64,000 nucleotides of DNA, taken from Picochlorum sp. 'celeri' (taxonomy: Eukaryota; Chlorophyta; Trebouxiophyceae). The position numbers were made by a program, and so were the translations under genes. The stretch is from positions 496,001-560,000 of the forward strand of contig JAACMV010000006.1 of assembly GCA_010909725.1 (NCBI GenBank), given 5' to 3'. This document shows positions 44,620 to 53,193 of this stretch, piece by piece; within the stretch, counting starts at the first letter, position 1, and every line of letters begins with the position of its first letter. The notes beneath the pieces were generated by a model. That model saw only the letters and a list, made by a program, of their open reading frames with translations, was not told the origin of the DNA and did not search any database.

Positions 44620-47600
44620 ATGGGCAAGATTAACGGAACAGATGTCCGAATCTTAGTGGATACAGGAGCAAGTCGCAGCTTTATATCAAAAGGACTGGTG
44701 GATTTGCTTGGATTGGTCGTCAAGGAAAGTCGACGTTCGTCAAAGATTATTAGTATTCATGGAGAAGAACCCGTTAATCAGGAAGCTACAGTGGAAATTA
44801 TGTTACCTACAGTGCAGCAAAAGGCCAGGAAAAATGGAGGCACATCGCATGTGCGAGAGATGTTATCGTTGTTGGTTATTGAATTGCAAAGCTATGATGT
44901 TATCCTGGGTTATGATTGGTTATGCAAGCAAGGTGAAGAGAAAGTTGTGAGTCCCTCAGAAGTGAGTTATACTAAAATGAACAAGAAAGGTAAGCCAGAA
45001 GCCAGAGTTATACAGATTGGAGATCGAAATATCTCACACGACGGATTCCTGAACAACCTGATTACAATGGAACAGATCGAAACTGGATATGGGAATTGGC
45101 TGAATGAGAAAGAAGATGAAGTCTATCTATGTGTTGTGCAAGAAGCAGCAACAGAAGAAACATTGGCGTCTACCAGATACGTCGCGAGAGAAATGGAAGA
45201 CCTGAAGAGAAAATATCAGAGTCTCTTTATTAATGGCACACCTACGACTCTACCCAGATACAGGGGTAAATATGATGTCGAAATACGAACAGAAGAAGGA
45301 TCAAAGATCCCGTGTGCAAGAATGAGGTTGCTGGCACCTAAAGAACAAGACCAGTTGGATCACGAAGTCAAGGAATTATTGAAGAGAGGTTTAATAGAAC
45401 CTTCAAAGTCACCTTATGGAAGCCAAGTATTATTTGTGAAGAAGAAGGACGGATCATTACGCATGTGTGTGGATTATCGAGCATTAAACAAGATTACAGT
45501 GGAAGACAAATTTCCCTTGCCGAACATACAGGCATTATTGAAGAGGCTACGAGGAGCCAAATGCTTCTCGTCATTGGATCTAGCATCAGGTTATTGGCAA
45601 TTCAGAATTAAGGACAAGGACGTACACAAGACAAGTTTCAGAACGCCAGATGGAAGTTATCAATGGAAGGTATTGCCGTTTGGTTTGACAAATGCACCAT
45701 CTGCATTTCAACGGAATATGAACAGTATACTACGTAAGCATATTGACGCTGGATTTGTTGTCGTTTATTTGGACGATATATTAGTATTTTCGCGTACAAG
45801 GAAAGAGCATAAAGAGCAACTGGATCGGATTTTCCAAACATTGAAGGAACATGAATTGTATTTGCAAGAGAAGAAGTGCTCATTCTTTCAGGATGAAGTG
45901 TTATTCTTAGGACAAATTGTTACAGCGGACGGTATCAGGGTAAACCCAAAGAAGATAGAAGCTGTACAGAACTTTCCAGTGCCTCATAATATCCCTACAT
46001 TACGATCATTTCTTGGATTGGCGAATTACTATCGTCGTTTCATCAGGGATTACTCCGCTCAAGTTTGTCACTTGTCAGAATTGCTTAAAGATGATGTACC
46101 ATTTGTCTGGACGGACGAATGTGATCGAGAATTTCAGAACATCAAGTTGAAGCTGACTTCAGCACCAACATTGAGGATTGCAGATCCGAATTTGCCGTAT
46201 GTGGTGCACACAGATGCATCAGACGTTGCACTAGGAGCAGTGCTTATGCAAGATTTTGGAAAAGGCTTACAGCCTATTGAGTTCTTATCAAAGAAATTTG
46301 GAGACACACAGCGAAAGTATCAAGTGTTTGAAAAGGAAATTTTGGCATTGGTCGCAGCCCTACGAGAATGGCGACATTACTTACTTGGAGCGAAAGGTGG
46401 AGTAACTTTATATACAGATAACCGCGCAGTTACTCATTTGAGAACCTTGAAGACACCTGGTAGAAAAGGACTGGGTTGGTTGGAAATACTAGCTGAGTAT
46501 GGGCAAGGCTTGGTTATTTCCTACATTACTGGTAAACAGAACAGAGTCGCGGACGCTCTTTCTAGAATGGGGGAGAGAGTGAATACCTTACAAACTTTCG
46601 AAAATGGAAAGCTTATCGATGTGACAATTATGCACATCACGGACAAACAAGAATTTGCTGAAGATATGGAACCAGATTGGTATAGAACAGAACTATGCCA
46701 CAGTATTGGAGTGTCATTGGAAGATCCAAACGCAGTCCCTTTCATATTGCAGAACGTGGCAAGTCAAGTCACGCCGACGTATGATGATCAAGCATGGACA
46801 AAATATTTGCGAGAATATGTATTGACGAAAAATGGAGATTTTAGGAGCAGAGTTCTGGAGCAACATGATAAGATTGACCCTGATCAAGTCATCTTTGAAC
46901 ATGGATTACTCAGAATCGTGCAGCCTAATAAGCTTCCTCAGGTGATATTGGCAGTATCACAGAATACATCGCAGTTGAGGACCGAGTTAATTACAGAAAT
47001 ACATAACGCTTTTGGACATATTGGAAGAGACAGGCTATTGCAAGCCATGCAAACATTCTTTTACTGGACAAATATGAGACAGGACGTTGAGGATGTGGTA
47101 CGACACTGTGAAGTATGCAGTAAATCGAAGAATATTAATCAGAAGCCTTATGGCAAGGCTCAACCATTACCCACACCAAAGTACAGATGGGAAGAGATTA
47201 CTATGGATTTGGTTTCAGGATTTCCTAAGAATGAGGAAACGAAGCATGACAGCATTCTGGTGTTTGTTGACAGATTATCAAAGATGGTCAGAACAGTACC
47301 TATACAGAAAGAGGGATTACCTACTAAAAGAATTGTAGAAGCGTTTATCGATACGATATTCAAGTTACATGGAATGCCGAAAAGGATCATAACTGATCGA
47401 GCATCTACATTTACTGGAGAATTCTATCATGCAATGATGGACGTGTTTGGGACAAAGTTGTCTCACACTACAGCTTTTCATCCACAATCAGATGGACAGA
47501 CTGAGAGAGCAAACAGAAGTATCATTGATATGCTGAGAGCATACTGTGCGAACAATATTCAGGATTGGGAGAAATACTTACCATTGGTGGAATTTGCATT

Positions 47601-48267
47601 GAACAGTGCAGTGAGTACCAGTACTCAGACGACACCATTCTTCTTGAATTATGGAAGACATCCAGTATACCCATTTGCAAACGCATCTCAATTAATGGTA
47701 TCAGACAGAGAGGATGTTAATGAAATATTATTGAGGATTCAATCAGCTATACAGATGGCACAAGCTCATTTGGAAGAAGCTCAGCGAAGACAAAAAGAAG
47801 TCATTGGAGCTCGAAGAAGAGAACATGATATTCAAGTCGGAGATAAAGTTTATGTGAGTACAAAGAACTTTAGACAACGCTTGGGACCAGGGCAAGCAAA
47901 GCTGTTTTCCAGATACATTGGCCCTGTAGTTGTGACTGAATTGATTGGCCCTAACGCAGTAAGATTGAATTGGGAAAGTATTGAATCGAAAGACGAATAT
48001 AAATACGTCAAGAAGATGCGTCCAGTTCTCAATGTGGAGTGGTTACAGAGATATGATCACCCAGTGAGAAAGAATACTACGTATCCAAAGATCAGAGAAA
48101 TCACAGATATCGTTACTGATGAGAATCAAAACCAGATCTACAAGGTGAAGTACCATGAATCTTCACCACAAGAAGAATCAGTTCCCGAAGTTGAATTAAA
48201 GCTCAGATATGGAGTTGACGAAGTACACGAGTTACTCAAGCAATACTCGAGACGAGTATCCAACTAA
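44620..48267 (+). CDS. Ty3 Pol polyprotein
   Basis: 1215 aa from ATG 44620; the same frame is open back to 44422 and overlaps gag, so the natural product may be a Gag-Pol fusion. In order: aspartic protease (VDTGAS at about 13-18), reverse transcriptase (LPFGLTNAPSAFQ, then YLDD near residue 384), RNase H (VVHTDASDVALGAVL), integrase zinc finger (H-x3-H ... C-x2-C) and DDE core (TMDLVSGF, ITDRASTFTGEF, SDGQTERAN). The C-terminus carries VGDKVYVST and a weak chromodomain-like segment (YKVKYHESSPQEE), which would place it near chromoviruses. No stop or frameshift is visible. Confidence 0.95.
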   Translation: MGKINGTDVRILVDTGASRSFISKGLVDLLGLVVKESRRSSKIISIHGEEPVNQEATVEIMLPTVQQKARKNGGTSHVREMLSLLVIELQSYDVILGYDWLCKQGEEKVVSPSEVSYTKMNKKGKPEARVIQIGDRNISHDGFLNNLITMEQIETGYGNWLNEKEDEVYLCVVQEAATEETLASTRYVAREMEDLKRKYQSLFINGTPTTLPRYRGKYDVEIRTEEGSKIPCARMRLLAPKEQDQLDHEVKELLKRGLIEPSKSPYGSQVLFVKKKDGSLRMCVDYRALNKITVEDKFPLPNIQALLKRLRGAKCFSSLDLASGYWQFRIKDKDVHKTSFRTPDGSYQWKVLPFGLTNAPSAFQRNMNSILRKHIDAGFVVVYLDDILVFSRTRKEHKEQLDRIFQTLKEHELYLQEKKCSFFQDEVLFLGQIVTADGIRVNPKKIEAVQNFPVPHNIPTLRSFLGLANYYRRFIRDYSAQVCHLSELLKDDVPFVWTDECDREFQNIKLKLTSAPTLRIADPNLPYVVHTDASDVALGAVLMQDFGKGLQPIEFLSKKFGDTQRKYQVFEKEILALVAALREWRHYLLGAKGGVTLYTDNRAVTHLRTLKTPGRKGLGWLEILAEYGQGLVISYITGKQNRVADALSRMGERVNTLQTFENGKLIDVTIMHITDKQEFAEDMEPDWYRTELCHSIGVSLEDPNAVPFILQNVASQVTPTYDDQAWTKYLREYVLTKNGDFRSRVLEQHDKIDPDQVIFEHGLLRIVQPNKLPQVILAVSQNTSQLRTELITEIHNAFGHIGRDRLLQAMQTFFYWTNMRQDVEDVVRHCEVCSKSKNINQKPYGKAQPLPTPKYRWEEITMDLVSGFPKNEETKHDSILVFVDRLSKMVRTVPIQKEGLPTKRIVEAFIDTIFKLHGMPKRIITDRASTFTGEFYHAMMDVFGTKLSHTTAFHPQSDGQTERANRSIIDMLRAYCANNIQDWEKYLPLVEFALNSAVSTSTQTTPFFLNYGRHPVYPFANASQLMVSDREDVNEILLRIQSAIQMAQAHLEEAQRRQKEVIGARRREHDIQVGDKVYVSTKNFRQRLGPGQAKLFSRYIGPVVVTELIGPNAVRLNWESIESKDEYKYVKKMRPVLNVEWLQRYDHPVRKNTTYPKIREITDIVTDENQNQIYKVKYHESSPQEESVPEVELKLRYGVDEVHELLKQYSRRVSN

Positions 48268-48279
48268 ATGGGGGAGAAC

Positions 48280-48547
48280 TGTAACAGCACAGATGATGCC
48301 TCAAGGCACTCTCTTATTAAGGAATCAAGCTACCAAGAAGATTACACAACATAACCATGAACCAGAATCTATACTCGAGGACTCATAAGATTAACTACCA
48401 TTCTACTACATAAACCATCGTGTAACACATTATAATCAAGGCCTGTGTTACCAGGATACCAACATAGTGCAGTCTCTACTACGGTGTGGACCGTCAGCCG
48501 ACCGAACCCAAACATCAGTCTCAGGACGCTCAGTGCACGCTCTTACA
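48280..48547 (+). repeat. Ty3 3' LTR, 268 bp
   Basis: Preceded by a purine-rich tract and followed by the GAGGC target duplication. Confidence 0.95.
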
Positions 48548-48552
48548 GAGGC

Positions 48553-48689
48553 CCTCATTTGGGCCGATTTTGGCTTTGGCGGAAATGAGGCATTCCCGGC
48601 TGCATCTGGGAGGGCCTCATTTGGGGGGCTCAGAATGGCAGATTTTGGAGGGTCCAAATCCGGCCCTGCGAGATCTATCTGGGAGGGCC
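48553..48689 (-). repeat. MULE-2 right TIR, distal 137 bp
   Basis: Continuation of the right TIR after the Ty3 3' LTR and its target duplication. The remaining 9 bases (CCGGGAGGC) are at 43035-43043, left of the 5' LTR. Confidence 0.8.
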
Positions 48690-48820
48690 GTATCGCATGT
48701 CCCATTGCTGTAAAACCGCTTGACTCGTCCTCTGCGAAGACAAATGCAATCTCATGGATGTCCTTCGGATGGCGACACAGCGATTGCTATTTGTTCAAGT
48801 ACACATGCATATGCATATAG

Positions 48821-49458
48821 TTACGGGCCTATAGGGGGGAATAACTTTATATAGCTGTAACCACAAACGCGATTCCCGCTTCCCTGCAGCAGGATAAATT
48901 ACACTGTGTACATAAAACTGACTATTAATACATTATAAGACTGGACCAGAGAAGCCAAGAAGTGCCTTGTGACGTGGCGTTCGCGAGCGACGAATTCGTG
49001 AAAAAATCGGGAAAAAAAGCGTGCCACTTTTCATACGTGCCAACCGAGTACCCTTGGGACAGTGCATTAAATAGAAAAGAATAAGATGCACATTATAGGG
49101 GTGGATGGCAAGCCCGGGTGGCTAGACGCCGCCGCAAAGCGACCAAATGTGCCCAAACATTAACTGTCGAATGTCCGTGCGCACCTCTGGTTGCTATCTG
49201 TGCCAGGGTATTGACTGTCAATTCACCTATAGTGCTTTGATATTCCAGAAGAAATGGATTGCTGGATTCTCTGTCGATGCCTGACGCGTATCAGAGGGCA
49301 GCTCAGGGAAGTATGTAGTGCTACACGCGAATTGTAATGTTCCCGGTCAACATCAGCCTGTGATGGGATGCTGTTATTCATAGATAGAGTGTCCAACCGT
49401 CCGGTCAAATTGGCATGTTCATAGGCGCAATTCGTCGATTCATGACACCTGAGTTTGG
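48821..49458 (+). repeat. Dispersed repeat, copy 2
   Basis: Second copy of the 22607-23235 repeat, same orientation. A stretch at about 49328-49369 is reverse-complemented relative to copy 1, and about 20 bases follow that copy 1 lacks. It contains no gene. Confidence 0.8.
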
Positions 49459-49810
49459 GCCAAGGCTGTGACTGCTCAAGGCTAACGCCCCAGGTTCCAT
49501 CGCCCGGGTGGAAGCATAATCTACAGCAATCTGCTATGTTTTGCTGCATATTTGCTCCTGAATGTCATTTATCCTGACACTTCCATGTGGAAATGTCATA
49601 AAGGCCAAATCAGATGCTACCTGTAATGCTCATGCAGCCAAGTCATATGTCAGATGGAACAGTGACGACTACGCCACAAAACAAGCAGCCAACACTTCAA
49701 TGCCAAGCATCATGGAAACATATGTACAGTTGTGATAAGTAATGTCCGTGAGCAGTACGATTTTCTGCGGATTATTTGCAAGTGCTGATGGTCATGAGGC
49801 CATCTACGCC

Positions 49811-49902
49811 AGTCGAATATTCGACTAGGGATTAATCCCTATGAAGGTCAGGGCGTCAGTATCTCCGTCAATCCCTGTGGTATGAATGTATCGCAGCGAT
49901 AC
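49811..49902. repeat. Three perfect palindromes in 92 bp
   Basis: AGTCGAATATTCGACT (49811-49826) and TAGGGATTAATCCCTA (49826-49841) share one base, and GTATCGCAGCGATAC (49888-49902) follows. All are perfect. They could be protein-binding sites or hairpin-forming repeats. Confidence 0.8.
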
Positions 49903-50686
49903 CATGCACTTTTTGGTCACCATAGTATGCTTCCCTCAAATTTCTGTCTGTCCATAGCATGCTCGTTTGTGCTACTGTTGACTAAATGCTTCCATGTCAC
50001 CATATTGCTTTCTTATGGCTCTCAGTGAGGTGCTGTTGTGGCCATGATGCGCGATGCCTTAGCCAAACTCATATGTATATGACATTGTGAACGTGAGGAT
50101 TGATGACCCATATAGCTGCTCATTATTGGCACAGGGGCAACAATACAAACCTCATAGCAGTAGAATCAATGTGGTTCTCTCGAACTGTGACCTTTGATCA
50201 TGAGGATCAAACATGCCATCGAGATGGAAAGGTTTTCTGATTTTAGACAACAAAATCAATGTGGATGCGGCGCATGGATGAGAGGATATCGAATATGAAA
50301 GCAGTGACATTGCAAGCCTTCCCTCCTACTTGAGAGATATTTTGCAAATGGGGGATGTGAGTCCAACAATGGAAACGCAGGTCTGCTCAGCCGATTCACG
50401 GATTTGGGAGATTTGTATCGATATCAGGCAATGACAAACCGCAAATAGAGATTTGATGGCGTGTCGACAACTGCATTTATGCAATGCCAGTTGATCCAGT
50501 GATCCAGTCTATACTGCTGTAGTGCAAAGGAATTTCAAGGATCATGTGAATTAGAACGGGTGTCAAAGAAACCCAGAACGCTTACAAATCCACATTAAGG
50601 ATCATTGAAGGTTTCTGTCTCACCATAGGATTGTTACAGTACATGCATGTTCCCAGCCCATGGGGCTTGGACAAACCTGGCCAACT

Positions 50687-50711
50687 GAAAGGGCGGTCCA
50701 TCCGCCCTTTC
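50687..50711. repeat. 10-bp-stem hairpin downstream of the sugar transporter
   Basis: GAAAGGGCGG pairs with CCGCCCTTTC across TCCAT. It lies about 130 bp beyond the transporter stop codon, where an RNA 3' end might form, but a role is not shown. Confidence 0.7.
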
Positions 50712-50838
50712 CATCCAAACATCACTATGTCGATTGAAGTGTCATGAGACTCACGTCAATAAGGGGCCCGCGAGAATGTTTTTTTTTTAATAAAGAATAC
50801 CAGGACTGGTGGAATGATGACACACAAGAAATAATATG

Positions 50839-52628
50839 CTATGCCATAGATACATGATGCAAGAAGAAAAAAGATGTGCCATACCACATCTTTTCGATTT
50901 CTTCGAGGCTCTTTCCTTTCGTCTCTGGTACAGTTGCATAAATAGTATACAGGGCTACACATCCGATACCACAGAATGCAAAGTACAAGCCTGCAGGGCC
51001 TAGGGTCTCCTGCAGGGATGGAATACATAGACTGACAATAAAGTTACTGGCAAAGTTTGTCAATGTCGCCAAGGCGAGTGCTTGTCCTCGTATGGAGAGT
51101 GGAAATACCTCACCGACAATGAGCCATGATATTGGTCCGAATGAGACCTGGTAGGCTCCTACATACAAGAGCAAAGCGACAACATTGGCCCATACGCTAA
51201 TTTCAGGAGAAGACGGCAATAGTTGACCAGACTGCACAGATCCTATTACGAATAAGGAAAAGACGATACCAGAGACACCAAGTAATAGCAATGGGCGTCG
51301 TCCCCGCGAGTCGAGAGTGGCCACGGCAACGCCTGTGGTGACCAATTTGAAGAGACCCAAGACAACAGAGATGCCAGTGGCAGAGTCTGCAATGCCAAAA
51401 CCCGCATCTTGGAATATCTTTGCCGCATAATATAATACAGATGGCTGTCCAGTAATCTGCTGAAATAACATGAGAGATAATCCCACTGATAAAGGTATTC
51501 TATATTTTTTCTCTGATAGCAACAACAGGGCATTGTTGTTGTTATTATCTGCTTGTGACAGCCCTCCTTGCTGAGCTGCATTCATATCAATGGCTGCCTG
51601 CATGTCTGCAATTTCTTTATTCAAGATGATGTCATTTTCTTTCTTCTGAATAATGCTACTAGTAACTCGTCCAGCACCGAGGGTGCGCCGCAGCGCCTCT
51701 CGTGCATCATCTGCCTTCCCTCGCAGCAACAGCCATCGAGGAGATTCTGGCAAATACAGCATCCCACATACAAGGATGAATCCCAGCGGCACAGCATCCC
51801 CATAGATACTTCTCCACCCACCCAAGCTAGATACTTCGAGATAGGATACAAGATAGCCTAGCAAAATACCAGTCACTATAAATGCCTCCTTCATAGATAT
51901 AAGCACACCCCTCACAGATGCTGGACTTGTCTCTGCAATATATGCAGGTGCAGCATGCATTGAAAACCCTATTCCAAACCCATACAAATGCCTTCCTAAT
52001 AAGACTACTTTCAATCCATACTCATTTTCTGGAGATGCAAAGACCAATCCAGCGCCCGCCATGTACAGCACCACCCCACCCCCCCCCCCCCCCCCCCCCC
52101 AGAATGAGTTCCTTCCGCCTCCCCACATCATTTCCCCACACAAATGTCAATCCAGACCCCAACAGCGCCCCCTCCCAACGACAGACTCACCACAAGACCC
52201 GTGTCTGTCGCAGACAATGCATACCAATCAGTCCCACTCAACTCTGGACTCGTCATGGATAATAATGCCCCGCTGGTTGCCCTAATATCATACCCAAACA
52301 GCAACCCACCCAGAGCTGGAAAGACAAAGAATACCAGCGTGTTCACCCAATCTATCGATGATTCTTGGCTACTAATAGTAAATGAATCTTCTATGATTGT
52401 TGAATCCGTGGTTGTATTGTCGTTCTCTTTGGCCTGTGGAACCATGATGATTCGCGACCTCGATACCACAAAGGAATTCCTCTTCCTCTTCTTGTTCTGG
52501 CCAGTGTTATTGCCTCCAAGACTACTACCACCAACAAATATATCACTAGCATATGATCTCTGAGTATCAGCCGATCGTATGAATACACGACTGTGTCTCA
52601 CAAAAGCAGCAGCAGCAGCGAGAGACAT
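50839..52628 (-). pseudogene. Plastid-type sugar/proton symporter (MFS) with two frameshifts
   Basis: The start is ATG 52628. The first 70 or so residues are Ala/Ser/Arg-rich and hydroxylated, like a plastid transit peptide. Major-facilitator sugar-porter motifs follow: GGLLFGYDI, NDVGRRKEL, the GRHLYGFGIGFSMHAAPAY block, PESPRWLLLRGK, QQITGQPSVLYY, DSRGRRPLLL, GEVFPLSIRG and PETKGKSLEEIEKMW. The wording is closest to the plant plastid-envelope sugar transporters (At5g59250 type). The frame changes twice: near a G4 run at about 52157, and at the G22 run 52079-52100 (C on the plus strand). Between them NDVGRRKEL lies in a third frame. Both sites are homopolymers, so sequencing error is as likely as true inactivation. 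It would move sugars across the plastid envelope. Confidence 0.83.
52079..52100. repeat. Run of 22 C bases inside the sugar transporter
   Basis: The mononucleotide run lies in the coding region and coincides with a frame change. Such runs are prone to slippage and to assembly error. Confidence 0.9.
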
Positions 52629-52641
52629 GTCAAAACTATAA

Positions 52642-53193
52642 AGTCTACCGTAGGTAGACTATTCTACCGTAAATAATTATTTACTCATTGTCATATTCAT
52701 ATACGTTTGTATGACAAGATAACATATATCGCATCAGGTATATAAATGCGTTCGGACTGTCCGAACGCGTTATACAATAGGAAGTGATGAATTTGTCTGT
52801 TGCAATACAGGTGATATACCTGGGTATATCATACTATAGAGATAATACCATGCATCGATGCATGGATATATATCCAGTATATATACTATATGATATCCCA
52901 TGCGCATCGTAGAATGCTGGATCTCATTAGCATAGACAAGCTTGTCTTAAGATACTTAGAAAGACTAGATAGTAGTACTATCCATAATATATGAACATGT
53001 TAATATGCAAAAGATGTAGATAATGTAAACGAATTTGGATGGATCAAGACCAACGTACCACTTGCTGCAGCCCGTAGGCTACGGGAAATGCAAAATGGCC
53101 CTGAAGAATTATGCAACCACGTTTTCAATATGCCCAGTGAACATGATGTTTTCTGGGTGTCATTTCAAGTGGCAAGGAAAAGCCTTGCCACTT
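52642..53193. repeat. Cluster of at least nine palindromes upstream of the sugar transporter
   Basis: Perfect inverted repeats are at 52642-52660 (AGTCTACC/GGTAGACT), 52748-52768 (GCGTTCGGA/TCCGAACGC), 52812-52831 (TGATATACC/GGTATATCA), 52848-52865 (CCATGCATCGATGCATGG), 52864-52875, 52876-52887, 52934-52947 (AGACAAGCTTGTCT), 53071-53085 (CCCGTAG/CTACGGG) and 53167-53193 (AAGTGGCAAGG/CCTTGCCACTT). The last spans the stop codon of gene B. This gap holds the promoter of the transporter and the 3' end of gene B. Confidence 0.85.

Larger units (their letters stand above)
43044..48547 (+). mobile_element. Young Ty3/Gypsy LTR retrotransposon, 5.5 kb
   Basis: LTRs of 268 bp at 43044-43311 and 48280-48547 start TGTAACAG, end CTCTTACA and show no difference that I could find. 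The flanking 5-bp target duplication is GAGGC (43039-43043 and 48548-48552). Inside are a primer-binding-like site, gag, pol in the order protease, reverse transcriptase, RNase H, integrase, and a polypurine tract AAATGGGGGAGAA before the 3' LTR. Both frames are intact, so the copy is probably recent and perhaps active. It sits in the right TIR of MULE-2. Confidence 0.96.
38113..48689. mobile_element. MULE-2: Mutator-like transposon, interrupted by a Ty3 element
   Basis: A 146-bp TIR at 38113-38258 is matched in inverted orientation by 43035-43043 plus 48553-48689. The right copy is split by the Ty3 retrotransposon, and 9 + 137 bases add up to exactly 146. Without the insert the element is about 5.1 kb and holds one gene, a 1435-aa MULE transposase on the minus strand. 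TIR features include AGATAGATCTCGCAGG near the outer end and AAATGAGGGCCTCCC repeated inside. No 9-bp target duplication was found. Confidence 0.8.
49459..50838. other. Spacer with no gene
   Basis: About 1.4 kb without a supported frame. It contains a cluster of perfect palindromes (49811-49902) and a strong hairpin (50687-50711), listed separately. Confidence 0.6.

Noticed and set aside
31037..48700. Search for 9-10 bp target duplications outside both MULE TIR pairs
   Set aside because: No matching direct repeat was visible at 31045-31053/36656-36664 or 38104-38112/48690-48698, so none is claimed.
53167..53193. Hairpin at the gene B stop codon as a bacterial-type terminator
   Set aside because: The window is eukaryotic and no T-run follows on the gene's strand; it is kept only as a palindrome.
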